Of a stretch of 64,000 nucleotides of DNA, positions 1 through 10,865 are shown piece after piece; the stretch's first letter is position 1; each line of letters opens with the position of its first letter. The position numbers and the translations under genes were made by a program. Source of the DNA: Volutella citrinella (lineage: Eukaryota; Ascomycota; Sordariomycetes; Hypocreales; Nectriaceae); NCBI GenBank assembly GCA_034401135.1, contig JAWZSP010000003.1:5394001-5458000 (forward strand), given 5' to 3'. The notes under the pieces were generated by a model. The model searched no databases. It was not told where the DNA came from and worked only from the letters and a program-made list of their open reading frames with translations.

Positions 1-162
1 TTCGAGAACATCCTAGCAAATGGTCGAGTCAAAGTTCTCCAAGCCCTGGCACAGCATGCCATCAAGGTCGGCTTCGATAGGGTTGAGCTGCTCGGAGCCG
101 ATGGAGACCCAATTGACGAGATTACATACGCAACTAGCAAACAAATTTGGCCCTTGGAGTAG
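1..162 (+). CDS. 3' end of an unidentified protein (partial)
   Basis: A frame open from the first base runs 53 codons to a TAG at 160-162. The peptide has an ordinary globular composition, including HAIKVGFDRVEL and LLGADGDPIDEI, and looks like the C-terminus of a protein that begins outside the window. I recognise no family. The only support is the open frame and the composition, so it could be chance or an exon of a longer gene. Confidence 0.3.
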   Translation, partial: FENILANGRVKVLQALAQHAIKVGFDRVELLGADGDPIDEITYATSKQIWPLE

Positions 163-600
163 CTTCTATGGCGTGAAGATAACGGTGCCACTTGGAGCAA
201 TTCTCTTATATCATCATTAGCCTCAAGGAGCTCAATATCGCCTATCTGCACATCATCGAGTCTTGGGTCAACAACTGGAACAACGTGGGGGCAGCAGAGT
301 GTCGAGAGGATCTAGGGTAAGCACTCGCACCCCCGGAATTGATCGGATCAGTCGCTAATTTTCCGCGGAACTTTTATGGAGCCATCTCCAGATCCGGGGA
401 AGAAACGTCTCATGCCACCAACTAACCTCGGGTTGTAGCCGAACCAAACCCCACAACATCCAACTGGACTGAGTGGGGCAATTTTCCGGGGCATGTGATG
501 TGTTGTGCCACCACTACATGTTTCCAGCTACAATTTTCCGCGGCGAAATGCCCTCACCTGCGATGCCGTCAGCGACGTCTCATCACTTCCTCCAACCACC
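163..600 (+). promoter_or_regulatory. Upstream region of the first Zn2Cys6 gene with a triplicated CCG box
   Basis: No gene is seen here. A 12-bp word recurs three times: AATTTTCCGCGG at 357-368, AATTTTCCGGGG at 480-491 and AATTTTCCGCGG at 532-543. The first copy extends into the perfect palindrome TTCCGCGGAA at 361-370, which contains the yeast pleiotropic-drug-response element TCCGCGGA. Zn2Cys6 dimers bind CGG half-sites, so these are candidate operators of this gene, possibly for self-regulation. Binding is inferred. Confidence 0.5.
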
Positions 601-2458
601 ATGTCCCGCTCAGTCCCATACACGAGGCGAGCCTGCGACGCCTGTAAACTTCGCAAAGTCAAGGTGCGTCCTTCGAGTTTCCCCACACGAAAGCCCAAGG
701 CCTGCCGCAGCCGCTGATCCCCCTGTAATAGTGCGACGGAGCAACGCCCACTTGCGCCAACTGTCGCACCTCCAGCATCTCGTGCACCTACAACATTGTT
801 GCGAGAAAGCGAGGCCCCAAGGTCACGAAGCGGAATGGAGTCTCCGAGGCCACCAATAGCGTTTCCCCGGCCTCCAATGCCGGCACTGACGTTACGAGTC
901 CAGCGGCGCCAAGCCCCTGCGTGTCCATCTCACGCCCCGATCGCGTGGCCGGCCTCGACACGGAGCAGGCGCTGCGACTGCGGTATGAGCTGATAGAGGC
1001 CATCCATGAAAAGCTGGGAATCCAGGGGAGCGTCCTGCCAGTGTTCAGCGAGGCTCTTGACGAACACTTCCACTTCGCCTTTGGTGCCGTGCCTATGGTC
1101 CATGAGCGTTCCATCAGGGCAGCGGCCGCTTTCATCTTTCCCGATAATGACAACCCCCAGCTGGACCATGTCGGTCATGACCCATGGGCCGCAGCCGTCT
1201 CTGATGGCACCAAGGTGGAAAAGGTTGCCGCCCTGAGAGCACTCACCTTGCTCACAGCCGTGTGCTCCATGATAGGATTCGCCTACGGGGAAAAGGGACC
1301 CTGCCAGAGAATCAGCCGCGTCGCCGACGCCGTCTTCAACACTTCACGGCTGGCTCTGCGGCTTTTCGAAGACTACGACCTAGAGTACCCTTGCGCTGAT
1401 TCTCTCGCGATCAGGGCCTTCCACTCCGCATCCCACCAGCACGCAACCGGCACCCTTGGAGTGTGTCGCAACATGCTGGGACAGGCATGCCTGCTCGCCC
1501 AGGAGATGCGTGTCTATGACGAGTCCTCTTTCGAAGGATTGTCCGTTCTAGAAGCCCAGAAGCGGAGAAATGCATTCTGGCACCTCTACACCTGTGACAT
1601 GACTGCCGCGTCGCTCCAGTCACGACCCATGGCCTTGTCCGAGTCACTGTTCCTCCACCCAATGACGGTGCAGCCCATCGACACAGAGCCGCTCTTCATG
1701 TTGGATGTAGATAACATCTATCATGCGCCGCCATTTGAAAAGAGGATACTGACCACCTACAACCTGTCTCATCGCGCGCGAGAAGCCGCTGGCAAGTTGA
1801 TCCGCGAACTGCGCATCCACCATCGTCGTTTCAAAAGCAACCCGGCTCAGTTGACCGACAGACAGCAGCAAGTTGTGCAAGAAGAACTGGCCAATATGTC
1901 GGATACATATGTCAACTTTGCCTGCGTCCTCGATGACATGCCACCGTGGCTCGTCTCACTAGACACCGACCCGCCGGCCCCGGACCCAGTCACCGCTTAC
2001 CAGCGAGAGTCGTTTTTACTCCAGAAAACATTGCTTCTGATGACATTTCACTGCTTCAAAATGTGTATCTTGCATCAGTGCATCGAGCTAGATCTCGTAA
2101 CAATCATGGGTCTGGGGGGCGAACCAACAGGCCTGGCCATGATGAAGTCTGAGATTGGACGCGACTTTGTGCAGGCCACCGAGGATGTCAAGCCCAACAT
2201 ACTGCATCGACTCGGAGAACCTACAGTGAGTTTGGAAATCCTCTCAAATGATGGGACATTTCCCTTGCTAATGCTGGAATACAGATCGAATTAATACGGC
2301 AGGTCGGCGGGATATTGCTCCATCTCCTGCACACTGTTGAGAACTCGACTATCAAGGACCGCACCAGTGTATATCTCACAAGACTCATTAATGTGCTGTC
2401 CAGGTTAGATTCCAGGGCATGTGATAAGCTTACAATGGAGTTTGGGGAGCTAGGATGA
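601..2458 (+). CDS. Zn2Cys6 fungal transcription factor
   Basis: Proposed exons are 601-663, 732-2225 and 2285-2458, giving 576 aa. The first intron splits the zinc cluster and the second has a TGCTAATGC branch site. The cluster is complete: Cys12, 15, 22, 29, 32 and 39 with spacing 2-6-6-2-6, followed by the basic linker RKRGPK. The remainder is a helical fungal-specific middle region, with a central stretch around QKRRNAFWHLYTCD. The protein is expected to act in the nucleus as a regulator; its targets are unknown. It is convergent with the ABC transporter gene, 188 bp away. The ATG at 601 was chosen because it lies just ahead of the zinc cluster in a good context (CACCATG); an in-frame ATG at 505 would only add an unconserved leader. 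Confidence 0.85.
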
Positions 2459-2646
2459 GCCATCAACCACGCCGAAAAAGAAAAAGCGCCTTGGATGAAG
2501 ATAGCAACTTACAAATGATATTCTTCTCTCTAAAAGGACTGTGCGACATGTTTCTATCTTATATCTAACCCGAACTTAACAAAAATTAAGTTGAAACGAA
2601 AATAACCAAGGAAATCTACCCCAAATCTAGAATCTAGGATGCTGCA

Positions 2647-5600
2647 TCAGCCGAGCATCGCCTTTACGCGAGTGACGAGCCCTTTCTTTGGAACTCGGGC
2701 AAGCCAGTACACAGCCATGGCCGCAAGACAGTTGAAGATGATGTACGCCCACACAAGGCCAAAGTTCCTCCATCGGTCATCGTATTTAATGTCCATCCTG
2801 CCCAGAAACAGGTCTGTCTTGGCCACGGGACAGACCTTGCAGAGCTCCAAATTGTACGGGTCCTGTAGTGCGCCCCCCGTCGCGTTCAAGAAAGGATCCA
2901 AGTATTGGCCGCAGGTCATGTTGTTGGCGGGCTGCAGTGATAGGAACTCAATCTCGGAGCAAGACACATTCTGCTTGGCCACGCCGTCTGACAACATGGC
3001 GCTGATGATGTAGTTGAGCGGTGACACACGCCACATGAACTTCCAAAATCCGGGCAACGCGGTGTGAGGGACCATGACGCTAGATTAAAGAGTCAGTGAA
3101 TGGGCTTGTTGGATATGGGACATTATAGCTTACCCGCAAAAGATGAGAACCATCATGAACAACAAGAGGGCGACAGTGGCTCCGATTTCAGCCGTGGCAA
3201 CACCTGCGACTGCCATGTCGGCAAACGTCCCTTCATAGATCATGAACGCCCAGAGAATGAGAAACATGAAGCCTCCGCGCTCATGTTCAGTCCCCGTCAT
3301 CTCGCCGTTTCGATGCATCCCAACAATAAAGTAGAATGGCAAGAAGATGATGAGCGCGGCAATCGAGTTCCAAGGAATCTCAACGAGAATGTTGACCAGA
3401 ATAAAAATGTACCACGCGTACGTCTTGGAAGCCCGTTCTCGGCCTTCGTACAGAGTCCTCTGGGAGATGAAGTTTGGCATTGTCTGGTACATGAGGAAGG
3501 CGAAGATGACAATCAGCATGAACATGGAGTACATCTGATTCTGGAGGCCTTGGATCGACAGAGGGGAGTTTTGGAAGGAAAGACCAATGAGCAAAGACTG
3601 CGACGATGTTAGCGGGAATCTGGCTAGGCATTGGGCGTTGCTTACCGATGCTAAACACAAAAGAAATTTCGAGTAGATGTAAGAGGGTGTGCGCCAATAC
3701 TGATCCCAGACTCTCTTCTGGCATACCGCGAATTGAGTCCAGAAAGAAGCGGCATAGGTCAACCCGTCGTCTGATTGTGTCGCCGGGCTGTCATTTGAGC
3801 GCTTCATTTGCTCAAATCCTTCCAGTTCTTTCTGCAACGAGGCGTATTCAGGACTGCTGCGCCATGTGGAAGCCCAATCTCTGTCAGTGTGGGCTCCCGG
3901 AGCTGCGCCAATGACTCGCAGCATCCATTCAGCCGGGTTGTCGTCAGGCGCACAGTGCTCAGCTCCGTACTTCTCAAAGTAACCCGTCAGAGTCTTTGAG
4001 TTCTCACCAATGTCTCCAAAGTAGACAGTCTTGCCGCCCTTCTGAAGCAACAGCAGCCGGTCGAATTGCTGGAACAGGGTCGCGGATGGCTGGTGGATAG
4101 TGCAGAGAATGGCCTGTCCGTGGTCGGACAGCTTCCGGATGAGACACGAGATGGACCAAGCCGTCTGGCTGTCAAGACCTGATGTTGGCTCGTCCAGGAA
4201 TAGGAGGAGATCGGGCTTTCCAGCCAGCTCAACACCAATGGTGAGGCGCTTCCTCTGTTCAACATTGAGGCCTGCTCAGACTATCAGTACTGGCCAAGAG
4301 AGATCCGAGCATGCAGCCGACTTACCCTCGCCGGGGACACCAATAACGGCCTCGGCATAGGCTGCCATGCCGAGCAGCCGAATAATTTTCTCTGCGTACT
4401 CGTGCTTCTCCTTCCGCGGGGTAGAGTTTGGCTGTCGCAGCTCCGCACTGAATCTCAGGGCTTCTCTGACGGTGGAAGTGTTAAGATGGATGTCTTGTTG
4501 CTGGACGTAGCCCGTTTTTCTCTGGAATGCCTTGGATCGACCGTGTCCGTTGATCGAAATGTCGCCAGTGACGACACCCATGGTAACACGGTCTGCGAGA
4601 ACGTCAAGGAGAGTTGTTTTGCCAGCTCCCGTAGCGCCCTGACAATGGTTAGTTGACTAACTCGCAGGATCCCATGGGGAGCAATGTTAGTCTTACCATC
4701 AATGCTGTCAATTTGCCCGGTTGAACCCATCCATCGACCTGGTTGAGAATTTGCCGTTCCTCGCCCTTGATCTTGATGGTATAATTTAGGCCCTTCCAAT
4801 GAAATACGGCGTTTTGTCTCTGAATCTGCACATCTCTCTCGGTTCCAGAGACCGTCTCGGCCTCGTGCTCCTGCGCGAGATCGGCGACAGTGGATGCAGA
4901 ATCTGCGCCCTCCTCATCATTCTTTGGGGCCTTGGTTTGACGCACAAACTGGGAGTTCTTGTGGAAGACCAAAACTTCGCCTGATGATTGGTTGAGCGAG
5001 ATTAATTCAGACGCCAGCAAGTAAGTGCATCCAAAGAACACGATGAACGCGATCAAGATGCCAAAATTCCTGCTCATGGTCAGCTGCGTTCCCAGGTGTG
5101 ACATCATCAGTCTTACCTCCACAGATGTGAGTATTCGTAGCCATAGGCGGCCTTGATGTAGACGTCTCCCATCACAAAGTTGTCGCCAGGGGCTGCTCCA
5201 GCAACCGCACATGTACGCTGCAGCGGACTCACGTCGTCATACGGCCCGCCCATGGGTATCATTGTGGCACAGCTGAATCGGCGGCCCTTGAATTCGTTCG
5301 CCACCAGACTCTCGTAGGAGTAGGCGATGGGGTTGATGTAGTTTACCCACCGCAGCCACCCCTTCATGTTGCGGACCGGCAGGGCATATCCAGTGTAAAT
5401 GACGAGGCAGATGATGAACAAGGAGGCGGGTGCTAGAGCCTGCTGGACCGTCCTTGTGGACTGCCCGATGCTGCGCAGGATCATGGACATTGTCAACGTG
5501 GTCGCAAAGCCGAAGAGCAGAAAGATGAAGAACGCCCCAGCCTCCTTTCGGAGATTGACCATGAAGTACAGCGGAGTGTTGAATGCCAGACTGGATATGA

Positions 5601-7524
5601 TTTTCAACGGCAGGTCACAAATTACGGACGAGATGGATTCGCTGAGCGGCTGATAGAGTGCATATCTGTGGTGCTTCTCGACTATCGGTCGCTGAGCATA
5701 CAGTGAGAGAATCTACTCAACAGTTAGAAAAGCTGCATCATGCTGCCCTTCATGTACCTACCTCTAGTGCACTGCTGAGGCCGTTGAAGAGGATCGCAAA
5801 GAAGATGACGGAACATCTGCTGTTCATGCTCTCAGCCGTGTTTGGGAGATCGAAATATACGCTTCCCAGGACGAGGGAGACGACGAGATTGCCGAGCGCC
5901 GTGATGATGAAGAATGTCTTGTCGCCCATGAGCCGCTTCAGCCCCCGCCGCATGCAAAGCTGCACCTGCATAGGCACCGATATCGTATAGGGACTGCTGG
6001 ACGGCATCAAAGCGGCATGCTGAGCCTTGCGAGCATCCTGGAGCTTTTCGACCTCTGGGCCGTTCAGGGGGTACTGCAGCTCGAACGAGGCAATGTCACG
6101 AAGCAGGTTGCTGTACTCTTGGCTCATTTGCCATTGGCTTGCAAACTCGTCTGGAGTTCGGGGGACAGAATTCTCAAAGCCTGGCTGTATGGTTCGCTCA
6201 TTGGGGCTGGTCAGCGAGGTGAGAAAGTCGGCTGTTGTCTGGCGTTCCGGGCAGTGGTAGCCCATGTCAGTGAAGTATTTCTTGGCCGACTCGCGGGGGC
6301 CAAAGTAGATTTGGCGGCCTTGGTACAGTACTGCCACTTTGTCGAATTCCTGTATTCTTGTCAGTGCCAGCTCAGCAATATGATCATGGCGGTACACGTA
6401 CCTCGAATGCCATTTGACTGGCCTGATACAGAGCCACAAACGCACATGTCCCCGACAGCTTTGTGCTCATCCTCAGGTTCCGGACGAACTGCAGAGACGT
6501 TGCACTATCGAGACCTCGTGTGCTATTGTCCCAGCACTGGATGGCGCTCTGGCTCAAGGTAGCTTCGGCAATGCTGACTCGCTTGCGTTCGCCGCCACTG
6601 ACACCACGGACGAAGTCATCGCCGACCTTGGTATTGACCGTGTTGGAGATGCCAAGCATTGCCATGACAACGTCTCGCAGATATCTGGCGTAGGTCTCTC
6701 GTGAAACGCCGTCGAGTCGATTACTTGGGGTTCGGGCGAGGGCAGCAAACAGCAACGTGTCGCCGACGGTCAGCTGAGGGAAATGGATGTCTGTCTCGGC
6801 CTGGTAGACAACCTCGCCGCGGTAATGACGATGCATTTTGTCCCAGGGGACGCCTTATACACGATGAGCAACAACACATGCTGATGAGAGTTGGTCATAA
6901 CGTACCCTGGTAGTTGAACTCGGACTTTTCGTCCAGATGGATGCCATGTGTCTCTCCTGATATCGACTTGAGAAGCGTCGAGACACCACTAGTCAGGTTA
7001 GTGTTGCAACCGACGACACCAAGACACAGCACTCACCTTCCAGGACGCCCAAGAACAAGCACCATGTCGCCACTTCTTGCTAGTCCATCGAATTCACTGA
7101 TGATTTGGACCTTTCTCTGTCTGTTGTTGACCAAGTTGAAGAGTCGCAACGGAGCCTCCCACAAGGCATTGATGACATCCTTTTGCGAGTCAATCGCAGC
7201 GCCGAAGCCATGGACGCCCAGGTTTCTATACGATACCCCAGCAGTGTGACGAGGGTACTTTTCTGGGTTCTGAGAAAATGCATGGAGCAGGGCAGTGAAC
7301 CAGCGTCTGGGGTCGAACTCTGGCGCCTTAGGATCAAGCCTTGGGTCCGACGACAGAAAAGGATTGATGTCGTGGGGCAACGCCGAGTATGCTGGGGCGA
7401 GCGAGAGGGATCTCACCAGTTCGAGGGGCGGAACATTGCCGCGACGACCAGTGGTAGAGTCTTGGAGGTCGATGTCGCTGGAAGAGTCGGAGCCCACGTC
7501 GTGGAGCTCATCTGACCTAGCCAT
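2647..7524 (-). CDS. PDR-type (ABCG) multidrug ABC transporter
   Basis: Proposed exons on the minus strand are 7524-7037, 6988-6906, 6853-6402, 6349-5762, 5712-5117, 5069-4697, 4638-4326, 4271-3646, 3597-3134 and 3079-2647, which join in phase to 1471 aa, a normal PDR length. The order is NBD1-TMD1-NBD2-TMD2. NBD1 has GRPGSGVSTLL around residues 159-169, where the Walker A Lys is replaced as is usual in fungal PDR pumps, and the signature [16 protein letters not shown]2 has a canonical Walker [13 protein letters not shown], and the degenerate signature [16 protein letters not shown]. The long loop ahead of the last helices carries several Cys. It is expected in the plasma membrane, exporting hydrophobic toxicants. 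It is divergent from one Zn2Cys6 gene and convergent with another. Confidence 0.93.
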
Positions 7525-8245
7525 GACGAATTGACTTGAAAAAAAAACCAGGCAGCTCTTTAGATGAAGCTTGACATGTGAAAGACGCAAGGGCTGCCTG
7601 TTGCATCAGATGGGAGCAGACATGTGCCGTTCTTATATCAACAACCCGGTCAACACATGTCGCACGCGCGTGGCAGCACCATGACAATTAGACGTCGGCC
7701 AAGCCCACCATGTCGGAACTCGAGAGCTAATCTCGATCCCGAGCGGCAGATCCCTGGGACGCCGCTCGGCCAATGCACGAAGCGCAGGAAAAAGGCGACA
7801 TGGCTGCCACGTCTTGGTGGCTCCAGGACACGAGATTGCGGGCAAATGTTCCACCACCTTCGGAGACCTTCGCGCGAAAAGGGCCCCGGAGCAGCCGCCA
7901 CTGAATGCATTATCGCCAACGGGACGCGCCCGTGTCCTCACTGGCTCTGGCAGATCGGAGAACGCATCATAGCGCCTCCCGGAGGTTCCTGGATCCTGGC
8001 ACACTAGACCCTAAGCGGCATGTCGGCGCCGAGCACGCTTGTTTTCGGGCCTCCGGGAATCCCGACGTGTCTTGTCCACACCACGGACGCAATCTCTGCC
8101 ACGCCCTCCCATCCCATTCATAATTCCCTGTGCCTCCCGGGATTTCAGTCTCCCGTTGCAGTCGGCCCTCGGAATTCCAGCTCCCAATAGCGTGCCTGAC
8201 GGGCTTACACACCAACCCACCCGGACGACCGGCCACCGACCAGCC
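7525..8245. promoter_or_regulatory. Divergent promoter region between the ABC pump and the second Zn2Cys6 gene
   Basis: These 721 bp separate the two start codons. I see no convincing gene. The stretch is rich in CGG and CCG triplets, which could serve Zn2Cys6 proteins, but I find no copy of the TCCGCGGA palindrome seen ahead of the first regulator and no clear repeat. Confidence 0.4.
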
Positions 8246-10815
8246 ATGGACCAACGACTCCGGAGCACGAAGCGATCCAAGGCGTGCGACGTCTGCAAGA
8301 ATCGTAAAGTTAGATGCTCCGGTGAGTCTTCCTCTCGCACACTCTCCTCCTCGCTCCTGACTCGTCTTTAGGCTACCCACCACCATGTAGGGGCTGCTCT
8401 GTGAGTTCATTGTCTTGTCTCGTCTCGTTTGTCCTTTGGCCCAACTGACAGCTGCAGCAACGCGCCCTCGACTGCCATTTTGGTCAGAGAAAGGTCCCCC
8501 TGCGGAAAAACGGTTAGTCAATCGACGGGTTTCCACGTTGATCCCGATCCTCTGCAGCCAGGCTAACCTACTCCGTAACAAGTCGACAAAGAGCTAGTCA
8601 CCACATCCCACCCCAGCGCTCCGCCCATAGAGGCAAAGCAGAGCCAGAGTCCACAGGTTAGCCAGTCGATCATTCTTCTCCCGCATTTCTGTCTCTGGTC
8701 TTTTGCACAAGAGGGTCGAGTCACGCTGTTAACCACCACTCAGCTCCCCCTTACCATCCAAGCACCATCGCCCGACTACCACGCTGGCCTCTACATCGAC
8801 CATCTCCTGTCTCGCGACGGGACTGAGGGGTCAAGCAGAGCACGGTGCCTGTCCCACAAGGTACGATTCTCGATCCCCATTCCAGGATCCACCGCTAACC
8901 GTGCTTCCAGGGCAATGGCTTCATCCGTTCGTCCCTCCCCAGGCAAGGCCATCCATGCACGTACTGACTTCACAAGGAGGCACGAGCACCATTACTTTTT
9001 TTACCGATACACGACTGGCAGCTCTTTCTTCCAAACTAAGAAACAACAAGGTCGACCAGCTAGTCAAGAGAATCTCCGAGATTCTTCGAAGCAGAGTCAA
9101 TTCCCCTGGCAAGATCTCTGCTCGATCCATATCCCAAGGCAAAGGGCCCCTCGTGCCCATTGTTGAGCGTGATACCGTAGCTCGACTCATAAAATGTAAG
9201 CAAGCCATCTCTGTTCGCAAGCTTATTTAATGGCTCCAACTCATGATGCCACAGTGTATTTTGACCGCGTACACCCTCTCTACCCACATTTGTGTCGCGA
9301 GTCGTTCGAGGCCAAGGCTTTATCCGCCGACATTTCCATCCTTCTAGCCAAGGATAAAGCATTTTCTGCGCTCTACCACGCTGTCCTGGCATTGAGCTAT
9401 CTCTACGATGGGGGCGGAAGCTTCGAACCAGGCAAGGGCAAGGCCTGGCACCCCTTCTCGATCTCGCTTGCGCTGCTCCCGGATCTTGTCCAGTCCAGCG
9501 CTTCAGTACTCGGGTTGCAAGCACTGACAACCATGGTCATTTATTCATTGAGCCTCTCGGGTTTATCTGTCGAGCGTTTCGTCATGACTGAGGCTGTCCG
9601 CCGAGCACAGGACCTTGCCCATGAACATCTCACTGGGACGGCGCTGGAAGAGTTCCGCAGGGCTTTTTGGGTCCTCTACTCAGTAGAGAAGATGTCTAGC
9701 TTTTACTTTGGACGCAACTCGGTAAGTTGTTAGACACCTTTCCAACGGGATAGTTCACTGACATCGCAGGCCTTCATTGATGGCGACATTACCACCCCCG
9801 TGCCATGTATACCTGAGTCCATGTTTGGGCCCTTTGACTGGTTTCTCAGCTTCGCTTGCCATGCCAGGCTTCTTTCTCGCGCTTTGTCCAACCTCTTCTC
9901 CCCTGGAGTATCGGTCAAGGGAGGCGAGTTCTACATCAGGACGATCGAGCATCTCAATGTGGACCTGGAGACGTGGCGCATGTCTCTACCAGAAGACCGG
10001 CGGCCAGGGACGTGTATAAACCAATATCTCTTCCGAGAGCCCGTCGCAGGCCCCGCCACTCTCTGGGTCCATTATCTATACTACGGTCTCCGCTTTGTTC
10101 TGGCCAGGGCCTACATGCAAGTAGCCACAAACTCGGAACATCGAGCCGTGGCAAAAGAGGCCATGGTGAGCGTCTCCCGCTCCATCCTTGAACTGACTCC
10201 TTTTATCGACGTGGATCCGTCTACTTCTCTATGGTGAGTAGTTTTATCTCGTTCGTTGACCAGCATCTCACACATTCAATCAGGGTATTGGCAGGAATCC
10301 CAGTCTGCGCCCTGTTCATCATCTTTGACGAAGTTCTCAGCAATCCCAAGGCCGAAGATGTTGGCCGAAATCTCAACCTTCTAAATATTGCAGGCGGCCA
10401 CTTTAGTCGAATCGAGTACGCAAGCGATGGCGAGTTGCCCGGGTCTCTCATCTCCGAATTTGTTTCCATCGCGCGTGACTTTGTCAGAGAGAGCGGCGTA
10501 GAGTCTGAGCAGGAGGTTGAATGCTCCGTCCCCATCCTCATGAGCAATGGCGGAGGTGAGGTTGCCATGGGCCAAGCCGGTCTTGCCGCCGATACAGCTC
10601 AAAACAGCCTAACAGATGTACGTTTCATTGATGCCATTGATGCACCACCCCCATCTAACAGGTGTCTCTTCCAGGAATTAAACGGCATCAATTACGGCCA
10701 AGATGGGCCGTTTAGAGGGATGGATCAGAATGGCATGCCTCAGGACTTGTGGTTTGCAGACGACTTCATGATGGGAATCAACGTTTTGGATATTTTCAGC
10801 GGCTTCTCCAATTAG
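8246..10815 (+). CDS. Zn2Cys6 fungal transcription factor, ten exons
   Basis: Proposed exons are 8246-8321, 8372-8400, 8458-8512, 8583-8656, 8744-8860, 8943-9195, 9255-9721, 9770-10233, 10284-10617 and 10675-10815, giving 669 aa. The zinc cluster (Cys14, 17, 24, 31, 34, 41; spacing 2-6-6-2-6) is spread over the first three exons. A fungal transcription-factor middle domain begins near LYFDRVHPLYPHL, the hallmark opening of that domain. Two choices decide the model. The acceptor at 8942, rather than 8910, keeps the frame into SMHVLTSQGGTST. The last intron, 10618-10674, is 57 nt and would also read through in frame. The gene is divergent from the ABC transporter, so it is a candidate regulator of the pump by position only. 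Confidence 0.82.
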
Positions 10816-10865
10816 AATGTTAACTTAGAACTATATAGCTGTACAATTATACCTGAAGAACATTG

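Noticed and set aside
2221..2294. First regulator ending at the stop at 2294
   Set aside because: A GTGAGT donor at 2226 and a branch site and CAG acceptor at 2284 extend the protein in phase with regulator-like sequence.
8911..8942. Use of the acceptor at 8910 in the second regulator gene
   Set aside because: It leads to a stop within 20 codons; the acceptor at 8942 keeps phase into a long coding exon.
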